This document shows, in pieces, positions 46,032-58,985 of a stretch of DNA of 64,000 nt. Both the position numbers and the translations under genes were made by a program. Numbering within the stretch: position 1 is the first letter of the stretch; every line of letters begins with the position of its first letter. This stretch comes from Lateolabrax maculatus. Taxonomy: Eukaryota; Chordata; Actinopteri; Acropomatiformes; Lateolabracidae. The notes under the pieces are model-generated. The model did no database searches, was not told the origin of the DNA, and saw only the letters and a list, made by a program, of their open reading frames with translations. The stretch lies in NCBI GenBank assembly GCA_031216445.1, contig CM062206.1, positions 23,341,501 to 23,405,500 on the forward strand, in the 5' to 3' direction.

Positions 46032-49000
46032 TTAAAAAATAATAACCCTCAACCATGGCTCCCAGTGTCGCCTGCTGCCCCACTGGGATAGTTATTCACC
46101 ATGGGACCCACGACAGCAGTGTGGGTCAGCAGTCGCGGGTCTATTAGAGGTGCTGATCTGCAGACCGGCCCTGGGTGGACTGAGCGTGCCCTGCATGGTT
46201 CTGCCAGTGGTTTGTCACAACCCTGGAAGCCCACAGATGTAAAGAGGGAAGTGTGTGACAAATGACATCTATTAGAACATGCTGCACTGTAAATAAGGCG
46301 GAGGAAGGAATCAATAATAACATATGCTAGTAAGAAGTGTTGTGCTCAAACTTCTACCGTGTCTGACCTAACACAGCTGTTACAATTACATTTTCTGGCT
46401 ACTTTTAGTTGAATTATTTCCCATGTCATTTCCTGCTATGACAAGTCAGGACGTCTGTTATGAGAAAGGTCTATTTAATGATATTACAGTATACATTGTA
46501 TTAATACTTTAAAGTAAATACTGTAAAAAGTATTGCCACAAAGCAAGAATGCCAAGGTGCAAGAGGGCCAAAAAAGAATCAAACATGGAAAGTCTTAGCA
46601 CACTCAAGTCCAATGCAAGTATTTAATGATAAAGACAGGAAAGTTATCTTGAAGTGCAGTACCTTCAACCCACACACATTATTGAACTCCATGTAGAGTG
46701 TTATGTTCATATCAAAACCATTTAAAAAGCCACATCCAATTATATGAAAGTAAATGCACAATGCTAATCTACACTACAAGTATATTTTCATATATGCTGT
46801 GTTTTCCTATGAATGCAGAAGAAGGATTTTAGACAGTTAACAGTATTTTCTTTAAAGAATGGAGAGGAGAGGACTGGAAGGGAGGGGCAGTTCATTCTAA
46901 GGCTTTGTGCAATGCCCTTCACTGTCTGGAAACTCATATAAATGATGTTCTTTGATCCTTGTATGCGACAGTGGGGGTTCTTTGGCAGACTGTAATTTAA
47001 GCTATTTTTATAATTTCCCCTTATTTAATGCGCTGTAAATACTTTGTGACAAGCAAGAAGATGATAGGTTGAACTTTTCTCCGGAGAACTTCAGAATTTT
47101 GTTATTTTAAGTTTTTCGGCTTTTTAGGTGGTTGCACAAGGATATTGTATGTCATGTCCATGGATGTGCTGGAATGAGACATTTGAATAAACCAAGGTTT
47201 GGACTGCGGCTCATAAGTGCTACTCGTTAAAGGTGGACTTTTGCACGTGACCAACAGGCAGTCCTACCCAGCCTGTGAAAACAGTTGCATGCCCCTGTGG
47301 CTCTGGAGGGGCTTTGTCAAGTCCGAGAAAATGACCATGATGATGTATTTACTCCAAAAAATCTGACTAAAAAAGGGTGAAACAATCAGAAGAACGATTA
47401 TCCAAAGCCACATCATCAGTGAGAAAAAAAAAAAACAGAGATAGAAGCAGTTTGGTGAAGGCGCGGCCGATCAGAAACTCTGTCGCAGCGGCATAAATGT
47501 GCTTCAAATGGCGGTCAAAGCTCCACCAGACTCCCTGTCTTTCCAGCAGAAACACAGAAAGTGGCTGGTTAGCTGGTTAATTCGAAAATCACCCCCCCCC
47601 GTCCCACGTGTAAACCAGGATTCACTTAACTGCTGTGCTGAGAGCATCGATCAAATCGCTATTTGATGATGACAAAAGTTGCCTCACAAAATAAACAGAA
47701 ATACAGTTGAGTGATTGGCTGTTTTCGGAGGGTAAGTGTGGACAAAAGGCCAAAGACGGAGAGGAAAAGATGCCTTTCTAAATGAAGCCAGCTTAGTGTA
47801 CAGCTGAGACCTGAAGTGCGATGCGCTCTTAATGTGGTGTACATTTATGTTGAGTTGCAGAAATGCATAGTTTTGTCAAAGAAGATTAATTTAAATCTGT
47901 CAGAATTCTAGTCAGATTCTTTGAGCTCATTTCCTCCACCCCTTTCTCGCCCTGTCTCCATCCCTCTATCATCACACTCACTTCATCCTTTTCTACATAT
48001 CTTCTTTCTTTCTCTCAGTCCTTTTTCCTCCCTCTTCCCTCCAGAAGCAGATCTCAGTGAGCAAACATTTCTCCCTCTGTCTCTCCGTCCTCTTTTCCTC
48101 ACCAGGATTCACTCTCCCTCTTTCCCCCCCTCGTCTTGGATGTCAGAGGAAACTAATTTAAGCTGGAGGTCTGAGCCTTCAGCTCTTTCCAATCTGTCAA
48201 AACAGAAGAATTGTTCCAAGATGAAAGGGCAGATCCAGGCCTCAGGATATTGAAAAGGACAGGGGAAGTTTTATATATATAACTTATATAACTTATGTGT
48301 AACAGAAGGCTTAGACAGGATATGGTATCAGCAGATGTCTTTGGAACCTTGCTAAAAATCAAGTTTTAGCCCGCTGAGGACAGGAAGGAGACTTTAGAAA
48401 AGCTAGGTGATAGAAGACGAAGAAGAAAAAAGTTACACAAGCAGAATACATAAGATGATTTTGCCAAAACATAATTTTAAATTCTACTATGGTGTTGAAA
48501 AAAAAGGGACATTTACATAACAGAGAGGGGGAGTAGAAAGGCAAGTGTCCTTTCAAGAACACTGCTGCATTCATGAAATGAATAAGGTCATATAGGTTTT
48601 GAAGAAACTTCATACGATGATGATAACATTTTTCATTCCTGTCATTATCTGTGTGAAAAGTTCATACCTCCCAGAAGTGAAATTGATTTCACTTTGCTTG
48701 TTCTATGGCCTGTCAGCTGTTAGTGTAGGCTGTCATGGTCCCCAGAGAATGAATCCTAATAACTTTGGTGATCCCCTGGCTTTTCATCCATCCACTCTTC
48801 AGATAGCCATCACCAGGTGACAATTTCAGTTCATCCAAAACTTATTAGTTGTTTATGAGCAAATGAAGAGCTGAAGTGACACTTGAACACTTGAGATGGA
48901 TATGGTTCACTCTGTAGCCTAGGCTTGGATAAAGATGCTTCATCTGACCTCTGACTGAACTCCAAACTCCCCTCCGGTCGACCTCCTTTTTCCGCTGGTG

Positions 49001-50006
49001 TCTGTACACCTATGAAGCAGATTTTTAAAGCTCCGGGATACAGTAGGTATATTTTTCGCCTACTCGGGCAAATTCGTCTTTCTCTAAAATTTGCTTTGCG
49101 TACTGTCTGAACATGCGGCATCAGAGCTGTAGTTTTGTTTTAATTTCCAACCATGTATTTCCCATTTCCATCACACAGATTCATTTTTGGTCTTGGCTGT
49201 GACACAGTATTTTACATATTGTGTATTGTTGTATTTATCCCACGTACTAGTTCACAGGGCTTTTTTAAGTTGTCGTTGCACACTGCATCTACATAAAAAG
49301 CATTTTACTCAGTGAGCAAAGACCCAATAAATAATGTATACATGAATAGACTGTAGAAAACCCATTGAAATGATGAGTGTATCCCCGCCAGAGAACTGCA
49401 GCGACATTTAATTTCTAAAAAGAAGACTAAATAAAAGCCTTTACACTGTATGCAGACAGATTTACATTTTAACTGTGAAAAACAAGCATCTATGGACAAT
49501 ATCTTTCTCCCTGAGAAGACCAGTAAAGACAAATCTCCTACAATTGTGCTGTTGTTGGTGGCATGATGCAACATCAGTTTTATTGTTATTACAATCGGAG
49601 GATTCTGTTACATCCATCCAATGCTGACTATAAATCCATTTTTATTAGCACTCTCTTCACAGAGACAGATATCTGATGCTTTTTTAAAATGGCTCTCAGT
49701 GATGGATAATCTGGCTTCAAGCTAAAGATCCCAGTCATTAAGTGAACATTTGTCCCAGGACACAGTAGTAGTTTAGATTTAAGTGTCCTGTGCCGTGGCC
49801 AAGAGTCCAAATAATGGCCAACAAATTTCAATGTGTCTTTAGACTGTAAAGTAATGAAATGTACAGTTAAAGCCAGTTGATGGAATTAAAAAAAAAAAAA
49901 AAGGAATTGTCAAGATGTCATGCATATGCAACACAGCGAGAAGTGGCTGTGCAGCTGCAATCAGCTTAATTTGCAGCAGCCAATGCAAGCGAGTTGCACA
50001 CATTAG
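46032..50006. other. No gene recognised; pyrimidine-rich tract
   Basis: Includes the pyrimidine-rich tract 47925-48135 (its 110-residue Ser/Pro/Leu frame is not a gene) and an ACTTATATA triplet repeat at 48270-48295. The remainder is AT-rich single-copy DNA. Confidence 0.4.
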
Positions 50007-50353
50007 CAAAAGTTAACTTCCCAGAGACGGACACAGTAAAGGAGCAGAGAGGGGAAACAGACAGGCAGGCGGGAAAAAAACACAAAGATGCTGCCAAAGA
50101 AGAGGAGAAAACACCACAAAGTGAAACTGCAGAGACGCTGATACAGAGAGAGCAAACAGTGGAGGGACAGACGGCTACAGAGACACAAGACTGTGTGAAT
50201 GTGACACAAGATACATTGAGCTGCCCTCACATGTCCACCTCCACTTCAGACAGCCCCAAAACTCCTTTGGACTGAGGGACACCAATGTTAAAAATGTAAT
50301 AGTATGATTCAAAATCCAATGTCTTATTAAGACTTTATGCTGCATTAAATAAA
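50007..50353 (+). other. Candidate terminal exon with polyadenylation signal (unconfirmed)
   Basis: An acceptor-like CACACATTAG ends at 50006 and an open frame of about 90 codons follows to a TGA at 50273-50275. The peptide is hydrophilic, Glu/Lys/Thr-rich at first (KEEEKTPQSETAETL), then Ser/Thr/Pro-rich (STSTSDSPKTPLD). An AATAAA signal lies 73 bp after the stop (50348-50353), followed by GT-rich TGTCTT. The acceptor lacks a good pyrimidine tract and the frame is in purine-rich DNA, where open frames are easier to find by chance. Confidence 0.25.
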
Positions 50354-52290
50354 ATACAGTAGTGTCTTGCTTGAGTTTCTGGAAGCCCGGGAGTTCTGTA
50401 TATTATTATAGCTGTTCCTGCACAGACTTGAGATTTTGCTCCTCAGATATGTTAGAGCAATTCTCCCCAACTGGGTGTGCACTTGTGGTGCATTTTTCAT
50501 CCCCTGGTATTTCTCCAGCAGAACTCTGTTCTGTGTGCATCCAGCTTCTCTCCCACAACACATCGAAAGCAGCAGAGTAACATTACAATATTATTAATAA
50601 ACAATATGCGTCAATGGTTACAACTTGATGTATTGTAAACAATGATTTGTTTATCAGAGAAAACAGGAAAGTAGCGACAGCAGCAACTTGCCCTCATTGG
50701 AGCAAAGCAGCACTGAGGTGAACGATGTGCGGTGATTAAATCTTCACAAGAGACGCAGGCACACAAAAATAGCTTAAGGCTGCTCAAGGAGATAAAATCC
50801 ACAAATACAAAAAATAATAATAAAGTACAGTCTTAACTCCACTGACCAACACCTTACTGAGACACTGTGTAATGTTTAGGAATCCTTGAGGAGTATTAGT
50901 ACCATACTGCATGAGAACAGTGGCAGACTACATAAACTATAATATCCATCTTCCAGCTTACTACAGAACAAGTCTTTACACACTTGATGTCTGAAAAGAT
51001 AGCAAGCACACGTTAAAGCCGCACCAGGTTAGCACTTCTGGCTCATAATGCCCATGGGAAATAGCAGCATGAGCCCCTATGTGGAGAAATCTTGTCATGT
51101 GAAATCAATAACCTGCACCGAGCAGTTGGTCTGTGATGCAATAAAGAGACCAACAGAGGCAAAGGATGTAATGTCAGAGAATAAAGCGTTCTCTGGTAAT
51201 CTGAAGTGCTTCTGTTTAGGAAGTAAGTACAAGAGAAGTCAAACCATTACAGGTTGGCAAATACAAGATTTTCAGGAGATGTTAAGTTACTCTTGAAAGT
51301 AATCGTTTGGTGTATTACTTGCTCTTTAAATAGCACTACACCATTCAGCATTGCACTCCTATCACACTGTCAGACTCCTAAAGGACAGTAAATATGTATT
51401 AAAATCGGTGCAGCAGAATCAGCAGTCATATTTTTATTCAATCGATTTTCTTCCTTGTTAAACCCTGGTGCCTACATTACCCGAAATGCAAATTGACTGC
51501 CGACAGTGTGGTCAGAGAGTCAGGTGTGTTATGCTTGTGGCGACAAATGTAGCCCGGACATTTATCAGACTTCACACAGCTCCCTCTGGAGACACTAAAG
51601 GCTTTTTTCGCATATGCAGTAGTACTCCCCAACACCTGGAAACACACTTTTAAAGTTTCTCCTTTAAAAGGTTAATGCAGGTATATTATAACATCCAGTA
51701 GTTCTTCTTTTGGTAGCTCTGGATATAATTTCTATCAGTAAAGACAATTATGACTTTATTCTCACCACATGAATTGCTAAGCTGTGGGAACTTGGTGGCA
51801 CACAATCAGGTCTAACATAGCAAGAAACCTAAGCAGTCACATGATCAGACAGGTTGGAACCAAGCCAAGAGATTATCCAGACCTCTGTCCTTGGAGTTAT
51901 AACTGAAGGTGAACACACCCAAAATGCGCAAAAATATGGTATGTGCGGTTGGTTACGGTTAAACCAGGAAGTCGGTCTGTTAGAGAAAATGTAGACAAAT
52001 AGACAAATGTTTGCTCACAAGTTCACCATATCAACTTAAAAAGTGATATGTTTATGTTGAGTTCACAACTTATTTTCCACTGCCCCTAAGTGCCCAAAAA
52101 CTCTGTTATGGCAGGTTTCAAATCATCTCATTGCTTGTGTTTCTTGCCCCGTCAGACTTCTTTTGAGCGATGCTGCCACGTTCCAAGATCTCAGCAATGA
52201 GAATTATTTGCAACCTGGGTCTTATTCATTCCTTTATTTTCCTTCATGATAATTGATTACATTCACACTTTTTTCTTTGCATCTCTGCAG
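50354..52290. other. No gene recognised
   Basis: AT-rich DNA. The part at 51470-51680 has the look of a dispersed repeat (CTCTGGAGACACTAAAGGCT) but has no partner in the window. Confidence 0.4.
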
Positions 52291-52532
52291 GCCTCTCTGT
52301 AGCACCACTCACTTCACTGCAAGCACAGTTATCCACCACACACCTAGAGGGCCAAACACTACTTCCACACAGTCACACTGGAAAAAGCAATTAAAAGACA
52401 CACTTAATGAGGTCCCTGTTGAAACGAACATGAACAAGTCTTTACATTTTTTCCATTTCTTGTGGGCAAAGAGTGAATCCAGATTTTCATTTCAGCAAAT
52501 ACAGTTCTCTGGCGTTATCTTAATTACAGTAG
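52291..52532 (+). other. Candidate 242-nt exon (unconfirmed)
   Basis: A strong acceptor (CTTTGCATCTCTGCAG) precedes an open frame of about 80 codons; an AG/GTGGGA donor-like site lies at 52533. The C-terminal part is hydrophobic (FSGVILITV). No family is recognised. Confidence 0.15.
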
Positions 52533-53067
52533 GTGGGATATTTTTGATTTAAGGCTTTTTAATTGAGTTGAATTTTGGCAACTGCAGCTATAAATGAAGG
52601 ACCTCTATAGAAGTGAGCAGAGCATCAGTCCCAGAATGGTATTTTTGTCCACAACTTTTCATGTTATTGTTTCCCTCTAAAAACGAAAAAAAGCAGAATC
52701 TTTTTTGATCCTCTTCTTACATAAAATGTTAAATAAATAAATCCCGTGTCTACAATATAAGCGCTGACAGTCCCTTGTCAGAAAGTGTCCTTCAGCGCAG
52801 TGCAGTCCCATCACTGTTAAATTCATACTGGGGAAAGATGACTGTGTGGTCCTCAGTTTGATAAATGCTGCTTCTGACACTCCATCAGTTTAATTGTGTA
52901 TTTATTTTACCTCAGGCACTTTCAGAACTTAAACTCACTCCGAACTTCATCACAATAACAGTTTGTGTGTGTGTGTGCGTGCTTGTGTCTCAGTTGTAAT
53001 TTGTGTTTCCTGTGTGTGTGTATGACTGTGCAAGTCTGATTAAGTCAAACTTTTATGTTATGTATAT
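52533..53067. other. No gene recognised
   Basis: AT-rich, with a short GT stretch at 52962-52985. Confidence 0.4.
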
Positions 53068-53254
53068 GTGTGTGTGTGTGTGTGTGTGTGGCTGAATGGG
53101 CACTATCCCTAATGGTCTTTGGTGCCCGTCGGGCACATTAGCACTATAGCTAGGAGGCTAGCTGCCCAAGTGCTACAGTAACAACAAACAGCATCATTTT
53201 GCCATTAATCATTAGAACACACACAAGCCTAAAGTAAACAGATCGGTTGTGCTG

Positions 53255-53299
<45 letters not shown>

Positions 53300-53424
53300 G
53301 GGCACACAGTCACACAGAGATTGTGTCAAGTGACTGGAGCCCCACACCCAACACACACTCAGATCACTCTGCCCTAAAACCACCAGCGCACACTGCAGAA
53401 CTACACACACACACACACACACAG
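53068..53424. repeat. GT and CA microsatellite cluster
   Basis: GT at 53068-53090, CA at 53257-53299 and CA at 53403-53423. The Cys/Val-rich minus-strand frame here is a translation of the repeats. Confidence 0.95.
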
Positions 53425-53852
53425 CAAAACAATCTCCTCTCTTTGATCTACATGAGAGACGTTCACAGACATGGATTCAGGGAAAAGAACCGAAGGACAT
53501 GTTTTTATTAAATTACTCTATGAAGTGGTTGCTTTTCGTTTGGGTTATTTATAACTGGATGTGGTCAGTAGCAGGGTTCGCGGTGGACTCATTGGTTGGA
53601 CCTATTAGTCAGCTTAATGCAAAATAATATTGTTGCATACAGACAAGCAATGCAGCAGATATAATGTACTGTATATACAGTGTCTAGCTGAAGTCCAACC
53701 CCACTCAGTTGTTCCTAATACTGATAAACAGGGAGGAACTCGAGTCGTGAGAACCGTGGAAAGAATTTGCAAAACCTGCAAGACATCCATGATGTTGCAA
53801 AAACAGTTTAGACCCAAAAGAGACAGTTTTTCATCCGTCCACCTTCCACTGC
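53425..53852. other. No gene recognised
   Basis: Single-copy-looking DNA, no features seen. Confidence 0.4.
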
Positions 53853-53925
53853 ACCTCTCAGCTGTCAATCACTCCACAATCTCTAGCTTAAGAAGTCAGT
53901 CCTTTATCCATTAGGCTACTTGGGC
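53853..53925 (-). pseudogene. Degenerate tRNA-Arg-like sequence
   Basis: On the minus strand AGTAGCCTAATGGATAAAGG holds a perfect polymerase III A box (TAGCCTAATGG at 53908-53918) and closely resembles the D arm of animal tRNA-Arg. CTGACTTC in the anticodon-arm position and AGATTGTGG after it also match. A B-box-like GGAGTGATTGA lies 32 nt after the A box, the normal distance, but only about half of its key bases fit. Neither acceptor stem nor anticodon stem pairs well, so it is a dead gene or a tRNA-derived retroposon head. Confidence 0.45.
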
Positions 53926-55048
53926 TGCAGCTGTCAGTCAACGGCAAGGTTCAGTAAGGATTAAAGAAATAGGACTTCCTCTCCTTGTCAATCTAAAGAC
54001 CACTTTTCTGTCTGTTTGGTTAATTTAATGAGCTGTTTTAAATCTTTCTGTCTCTGTATGCAATTTATTTTACAGCACAGTAAGTCAAACCTGCCCCTGA
54101 AAATGTGTATTTATCATTTCTAGACTACTGATAGACATTAAAGGCATGTATATCTATTTGCTTTAGTTATTTTAACATTTTAAAGCTGTGCATACACACT
54201 CGCTTCTCTAATAGGATTCCTATATTCTGCATAATTTAGATTTTTAAATACTTAATGTCTCATGTGGCCTAGTAAACTAAACTACCCAACAAATGTGCAG
54301 CACTTTGAAACGAATGGATGTAACTTTTTTATAACTAAATATTTTGCTACTGCAACCTAAAATCTAATTATTCAATCAATCAGTCAAAGTCATTTCAGGA
54401 ATGAGGGAAACACCCCTAAAATGTGCTGTTTACTGTGCTTTGCACCATCATCACACTTCAATTCACATTTTAACACCATTTAAAGTTATTTTTAAAATCA
54501 AGTTATGAAGTGCAACTCTTTTACTTTCTGTGGCACGTTTATGACACCAGTCATTAATTTACAATGTCCCCTTACGAGGCAGACAAGCAGCAACATCTCT
54601 GTCACAATAAATAACTTGGACAGCGGAGAAAAACAGACCTCTGGAGGGCTCTCTGTGTACTTTGGAGGCGCGAGTGAAGTCAATTTAAATTTCTGGCAAG
54701 GCAAAGGGGGGACCATTAGTTGTCAGGGGTTGATGTAAAGTCACAGCCAGCTTCTGAGGAGTGGGAGGAGAGCCATTGCACTCAGTGACATCAGCCCAAA
54801 ATGATCTATCGTTGCATGTCACTGCAGCCAACCCTCTAAACATGCACGATGAGGAGTACAGCGTCATCGTAAACAGCACGTGGATGCATTAAAAAGTCAG
54901 TCATCCCTTTTATTAGTATAACCTTTAAACTCTTAGCATCTAAACCCCCTCCTTCTCCCAACTGATGAGGTGATGATGGTTTCTCTGTGTGAACAGGTCC
55001 TCTCCTCTTTTCTCAGACTGTCTGCTAATTAATCAAATCGCTGTCCTG
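53926..55048. other. No gene recognised; possible conserved non-coding stretch
   Basis: The part 54490-54730 is more even in composition than its surroundings and is open on both strands for over 70 codons, but neither frame resembles a family. It may be conserved non-coding DNA. Confidence 0.35.
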
Positions 55049-55124
55049 ATTGGACAATTGTTCTCACCTAATGGGAGCTCCCATTCACGCAGAGAGAGAG
55101 ACGCATGGGGGTGGGGCTATAAAG
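55049..55124 (+). promoter_or_regulatory. Candidate core promoter: inverted CCAAT, GC/CACC box, TATA
   Basis: An inverted CCAAT box (ATTGG, 55049-55053), a perfect 14-bp palindrome (ATGGGAGCTCCCAT, 55071-55084), a GGGGGTGGGGC Sp/KLF-type box (55107-55117) and TATAAAG (55118-55124) occur in the order and spacing of a polymerase II promoter. Transcription would start about 30 bp downstream, near 55150. The following purine-rich 100 bp could be a 5' leader with an ATG GAG AAG start near 55229 that is open for only about 15 codons before a stop. Confidence 0.4.
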
Positions 55125-55442
55125 ACAGACACAGAAGAGAAGGAGACAAAAAAAGCGAAGAGATTAAAGATGAACTGAAAGAGAAAAGCTGCAATAAAAG
55201 ACAAGCCAAAGGAGTACAAAGGAATAATGGAGAAGAAAGCACACGCAGCGCATGACAGGAAGCTAGACTCTTAGAGGGGGGATAATTAGATTTGATGAGC
55301 TTTAATCAGAAACACTGCTCAACAAATGCAGGGTTGCGTTTATGTTGAAGCTTTGTTAATAAAAAAAGATTCAACTGCACTGATTAACTTAATTGTTTTA
55401 AACTTTTTCAATAAATTATATATATATTATTCTATATATACA

Positions 55443-55444
<2 letters not shown>
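55125..55444. other. Possible 5' leader, then AT-rich DNA
   Basis: Purine-rich to about 55260; no convincing splice donor. A long coding region does not follow. Confidence 0.3.

Positions 55445-55492
<48 letters not shown>
55445..55492. repeat. (TA)n microsatellite
   Basis: A pure TA run, with further ATATAT pieces just upstream from 55417. Confidence 0.98.
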
Positions 55493-55496
<4 letters not shown>

Positions 55497-57489
55497 TGTT
55501 AAGTGCTCATGATGGCCACATGGAACCTTTCAGCGGGCCGTATTTTGCTCAGGAGCAGCATTGTTTGTGTATCGCATGGTAGAGCAAGTTAACCATAGTA
55601 TTATACATACTATAATATATTAAATATTATACGATCTAATGCACGTTTGGTTGGAGATGCTGGAGATCCCCGAACCAAATCAAAAGCAGGACAGGGCCAC
55701 CCGTGGTACTGTTAACTCTAATATAACAACATCTTGGCTCCTGTAGAGTGGATTTTCCTGTCCTGAACAGGCATTTTGCTAAAGTAATCTGTAACCCCAC
55801 ATAACAACATTTAGCTAATGACATGCCCCTGCCAGTGCCTAATTATGGTTGCTAAACTATAACTGGACAATGGCTGTTCAGAGGTGGGGTTCAGCAAACG
55901 GTCAATGCATTGAAGATCTGTCACTACAAGCAATCCTTTTACATTATGCATTGTCATTTGATCCATTGTTGATATTAAAAAATGTATAAATTAACGCACC
56001 AGTAAGGCTAAACATACACAGTTAATGTTCGGGCACTGTAAGGTATGCCCAACTGTTGTTAACCTAAAATATTTAAAACTGTAGCAAACCAGAGAAAACA
56101 GGAGCCGAGCAGTATTTCAGAAACATGCACAGCTCCTTATACTCAGGATGCTGAACAAGTTTCTTACAAGACAACTGTGTACCACAGCTTTGATGTAATA
56201 AATACTCCAATAGAGTCAAACATCCAAAATGTTTATCACAATAAACCACAATGTTGATTTCAAAGAAGTAAATATTTTATCACGTTTTATGATCAAAATG
56301 CTACAAAGGCTGTCGTACTGTGCGCTGGACTGATCACTTAGTGTGCAGTGTTTTGTTTTTGTTGTAAAAAAAAGTGAACTGATTCACTCATTTCTTCCTC
56401 TCCGTCCCCACTACTGTCTGCGTTTCCTCCCCCCTCACTTCCGCTCCACCTCCCTCTCTGTCTCTCTCTGCCCTTACTCAACCCAACTTCTTGTTTCCCC
56501 AGTTAAGTCTGTAATTCCGTCAGCGCTCTTGTTTCCCTGCCACTCCCCCCTATCCATCCCTCCCCATTATGTTGCCATTTAATGTGACAAGCCTTTTTCC
56601 ACGAGTAATGAAAGTTAAAGCATGCCTCGCTCCCCACTACTACTTGTTATACACCGTGTTATCTTTCCTCTGTGACTGTGTGTGTGTGCAGGGGCTGACA
56701 AGTGATGTGAAGATCTGTATGCCCCCTCAGCTATTTTAAATGATAGCGTGACTCATAATCCTCATACACGCCCAGAATATGAATTACAGGCACACGCGTT
56801 ATCTCAAGTCCTTTACATGGGGAATTAGTTGTACTCACTTTGAATGAAAAGTGTGCTAATGCCTGAGGATTACAGCAGTTTCTCGCTCAAGGACATTTTT
56901 GTGCAGCAGCTTATGACTTGGTTTGGTCAGTTGGACCTTAAAATAACAGGACAATTGTCTTACCAAGCTTCAGATGGTCATTTAGTAGTAAGGTACCATG
57001 GGGGAAATGTTTACTGTTTAATGTTTGGTTGCTGTTACCAGGTTACCTGGTACCTATTTATCTAGCTAATATCATGTTTGAAAGAGATATATTGATGAGA
57101 AGAAAAACTGAAGAACTCATATCATATGCAGCAGAGATTTACTATATACGAATGAGTGCACAAAAAGTCAGGATTTAACAAAACATCACTTGAATGAAAG
57201 TGTGTATATATATGTGCTAGTTCTGGTCTGGTGTAATGGGACATTTTAACATATATTAAAAGTGGCTATAATCAATTGATATTTTAGATTAACAATAGAT
57301 CACATGACTACTCACATGTGAAAGGGTTTGTATTTACTGACAAACTCACAGTGAATCACCCAACTCTGCAGCCCCCGACATTGTTTTGGTTTTACAACTT
57401 TACCGCTCTGACCCAGTCACATTGCTCTCATCAACCTTGTGTCCTGATGCAGCAGGAAAATGTTTTCATTTGAAAAATAATAAAATAAA
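55493..57489. other. No gene recognised; pyrimidine-rich tract
   Basis: A pyrimidine-rich tract lies at 56385-56570. Otherwise AT-rich single-copy DNA. Confidence 0.4.
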
Positions 57490-57665
57490 CCCTGATAAAC
57501 CTACTGTAAGCTACCTGTTCAGCAGCAGTCAGCAGTCAGACACAGTTAGAGCCTGGCTGCCGAACATAGCGGAGCATTTAGCATCATATTTCCCTAAGGA
57601 GTTTATAGAGACCAAACAAAGAAACAAACATGACTCCAAATGGAGGCTGATGTTGCTCTGTATCG
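57490..57665 (+). mobile_element. Teleost interspersed repeat fragment (family 3)
   Basis: CAGTCAGACACAGTTAGAGC, GAACATAGCGGAGCATTTAG, TATTTCCCTAAGGAGTT and GAGACCAAACAAAG form a series I recognise from a common fish repeat. The 104-residue open frame across it is not a gene. Confidence 0.55.
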
Positions 57666-58849
57666 GTGTAAATAGATATGTGAAAAACAACACAGTTTAA
57701 TGGTAAAAACCTGTAAAGTATATCCACGTATCTCTGTCAAAGTCAAACTTTCAAACTTTCTATTTCTTTATAGCCTTCAGTGTTAGACTGCAGTGCTAAA
57801 AGCAGACAGAGACAGGATCAATTCATGATGGGATGAGCCTTCAGAAATTAGCCTTGACACTCTAATGGTAATAGAACAGAAAGGGAACTATAAAATTCTC
57901 ATCGTAGCCCACTATGTAATAATTACAATGACTGTAATGGTGGCGTAAAGTGCAGTGGTAATTGGCATAATGTTGGGGGAAGAAGTGGCTGGATAACACC
58001 ATCCATTATGTATTAGCAACAAATGGAAAGCACGAGGTGATGGTCATTTGAAACCACGACAATTCAGAAATAACCATCATAAAATTTACATTTTCTTTAC
58101 TGCATGTCTCCTAGATTTGATGCCACACAACAGACATCCAGACAGAGCGTGCGCACACACACACAGGCCAAACAACAAAAAACAACACACAAGGTAATAA
58201 TAACAGTGGAGGGAGGGTTGATGTGCAATACTTGCTGTTATATTAGTTTAAAAAAACAACGTGCATTATGCTTTCTTCCGCCCAACATTTACGATGCATC
58301 ATTCTTATTTTCTTTTCATTACAAACAGTCACTTGGTGCCTAAAGACATTTTGCTTACAGGGGATGATGGGACTCATTACACAGACTATTGCACATGCAG
58401 GGACAAAGATGCAGAAACACAGAAGCACACACAACCAAATTTGCCTCACAGTGAAAATACTTGTTTACACTTATTCAGTCAAACTGCATACTTTTTGCCA
58501 AGTTTTGATACTAACTCATGGTTGACGGCTCTTGGTGTAAACTCACATCAAAGTAGAAATACATTCAACCACCAAGTTTAATGGGGTGATTTATGTCATT
58601 TAATGTTTTTGTGGTCAAGTGATGCTCACAAATGCACATCTTTATTGCCATAATATATATATATATATTTTTTTACATCATTTTATGAACAATAGTTCTG
58701 GGGGGGGGTCTGGATGCTATTTTATTGTTTGACAATTTTTGTGCCGTTATAAACACCTACTTAGCAAATATTAATTTAATTTTTTTTATGTATTTTTACT
58801 TCCTTAACATGTAATGCCTACCTCATGCTGTACCAGTTGTACATTCAAA
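57666..58849. other. No gene recognised; possible conserved non-coding stretch
   Basis: The part 57780-58080 is even and rich in TAAT/ATTA words (for example CACTATGTAATAATTACAAT), resembling conserved enhancer DNA. T- and TA-rich from 58650 to 58680, G9 at 58700-58708. Confidence 0.35.
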
Positions 58850-58985
58850 AACAACACAATACAAGAGTCTACAGCCATGCTTAGCAGCTCTGTGAGGCTG
58901 TAGCACAGCACTGCTTTGAGCTAAATGCTAACATCACAATCTGTTAACATTAGCAGGTAATGTTCACAGTGTTCACGATCTCAGT
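58850..58985 (+). mobile_element. Interspersed repeat (family 2), left half, interrupted
   Basis: Contains TTTGAGCTAAATGCTAACAT, TTAGCAGGTAATGTTCACAG and CACGATCTCAGT. The repeat breaks off here and continues after the LINE at 59747. Confidence 0.75.

Noticed and set aside
45657..46091. 144-codon plus-strand frame
   Set aside because: Passes through an A20 homopolymer as poly-lysine; no homologous motif and no promoter.
47921..48253. 110-codon plus-strand frame
   Set aside because: It is a Ser/Pro/Leu translation of a pyrimidine-rich tract; no splice sites or domain.
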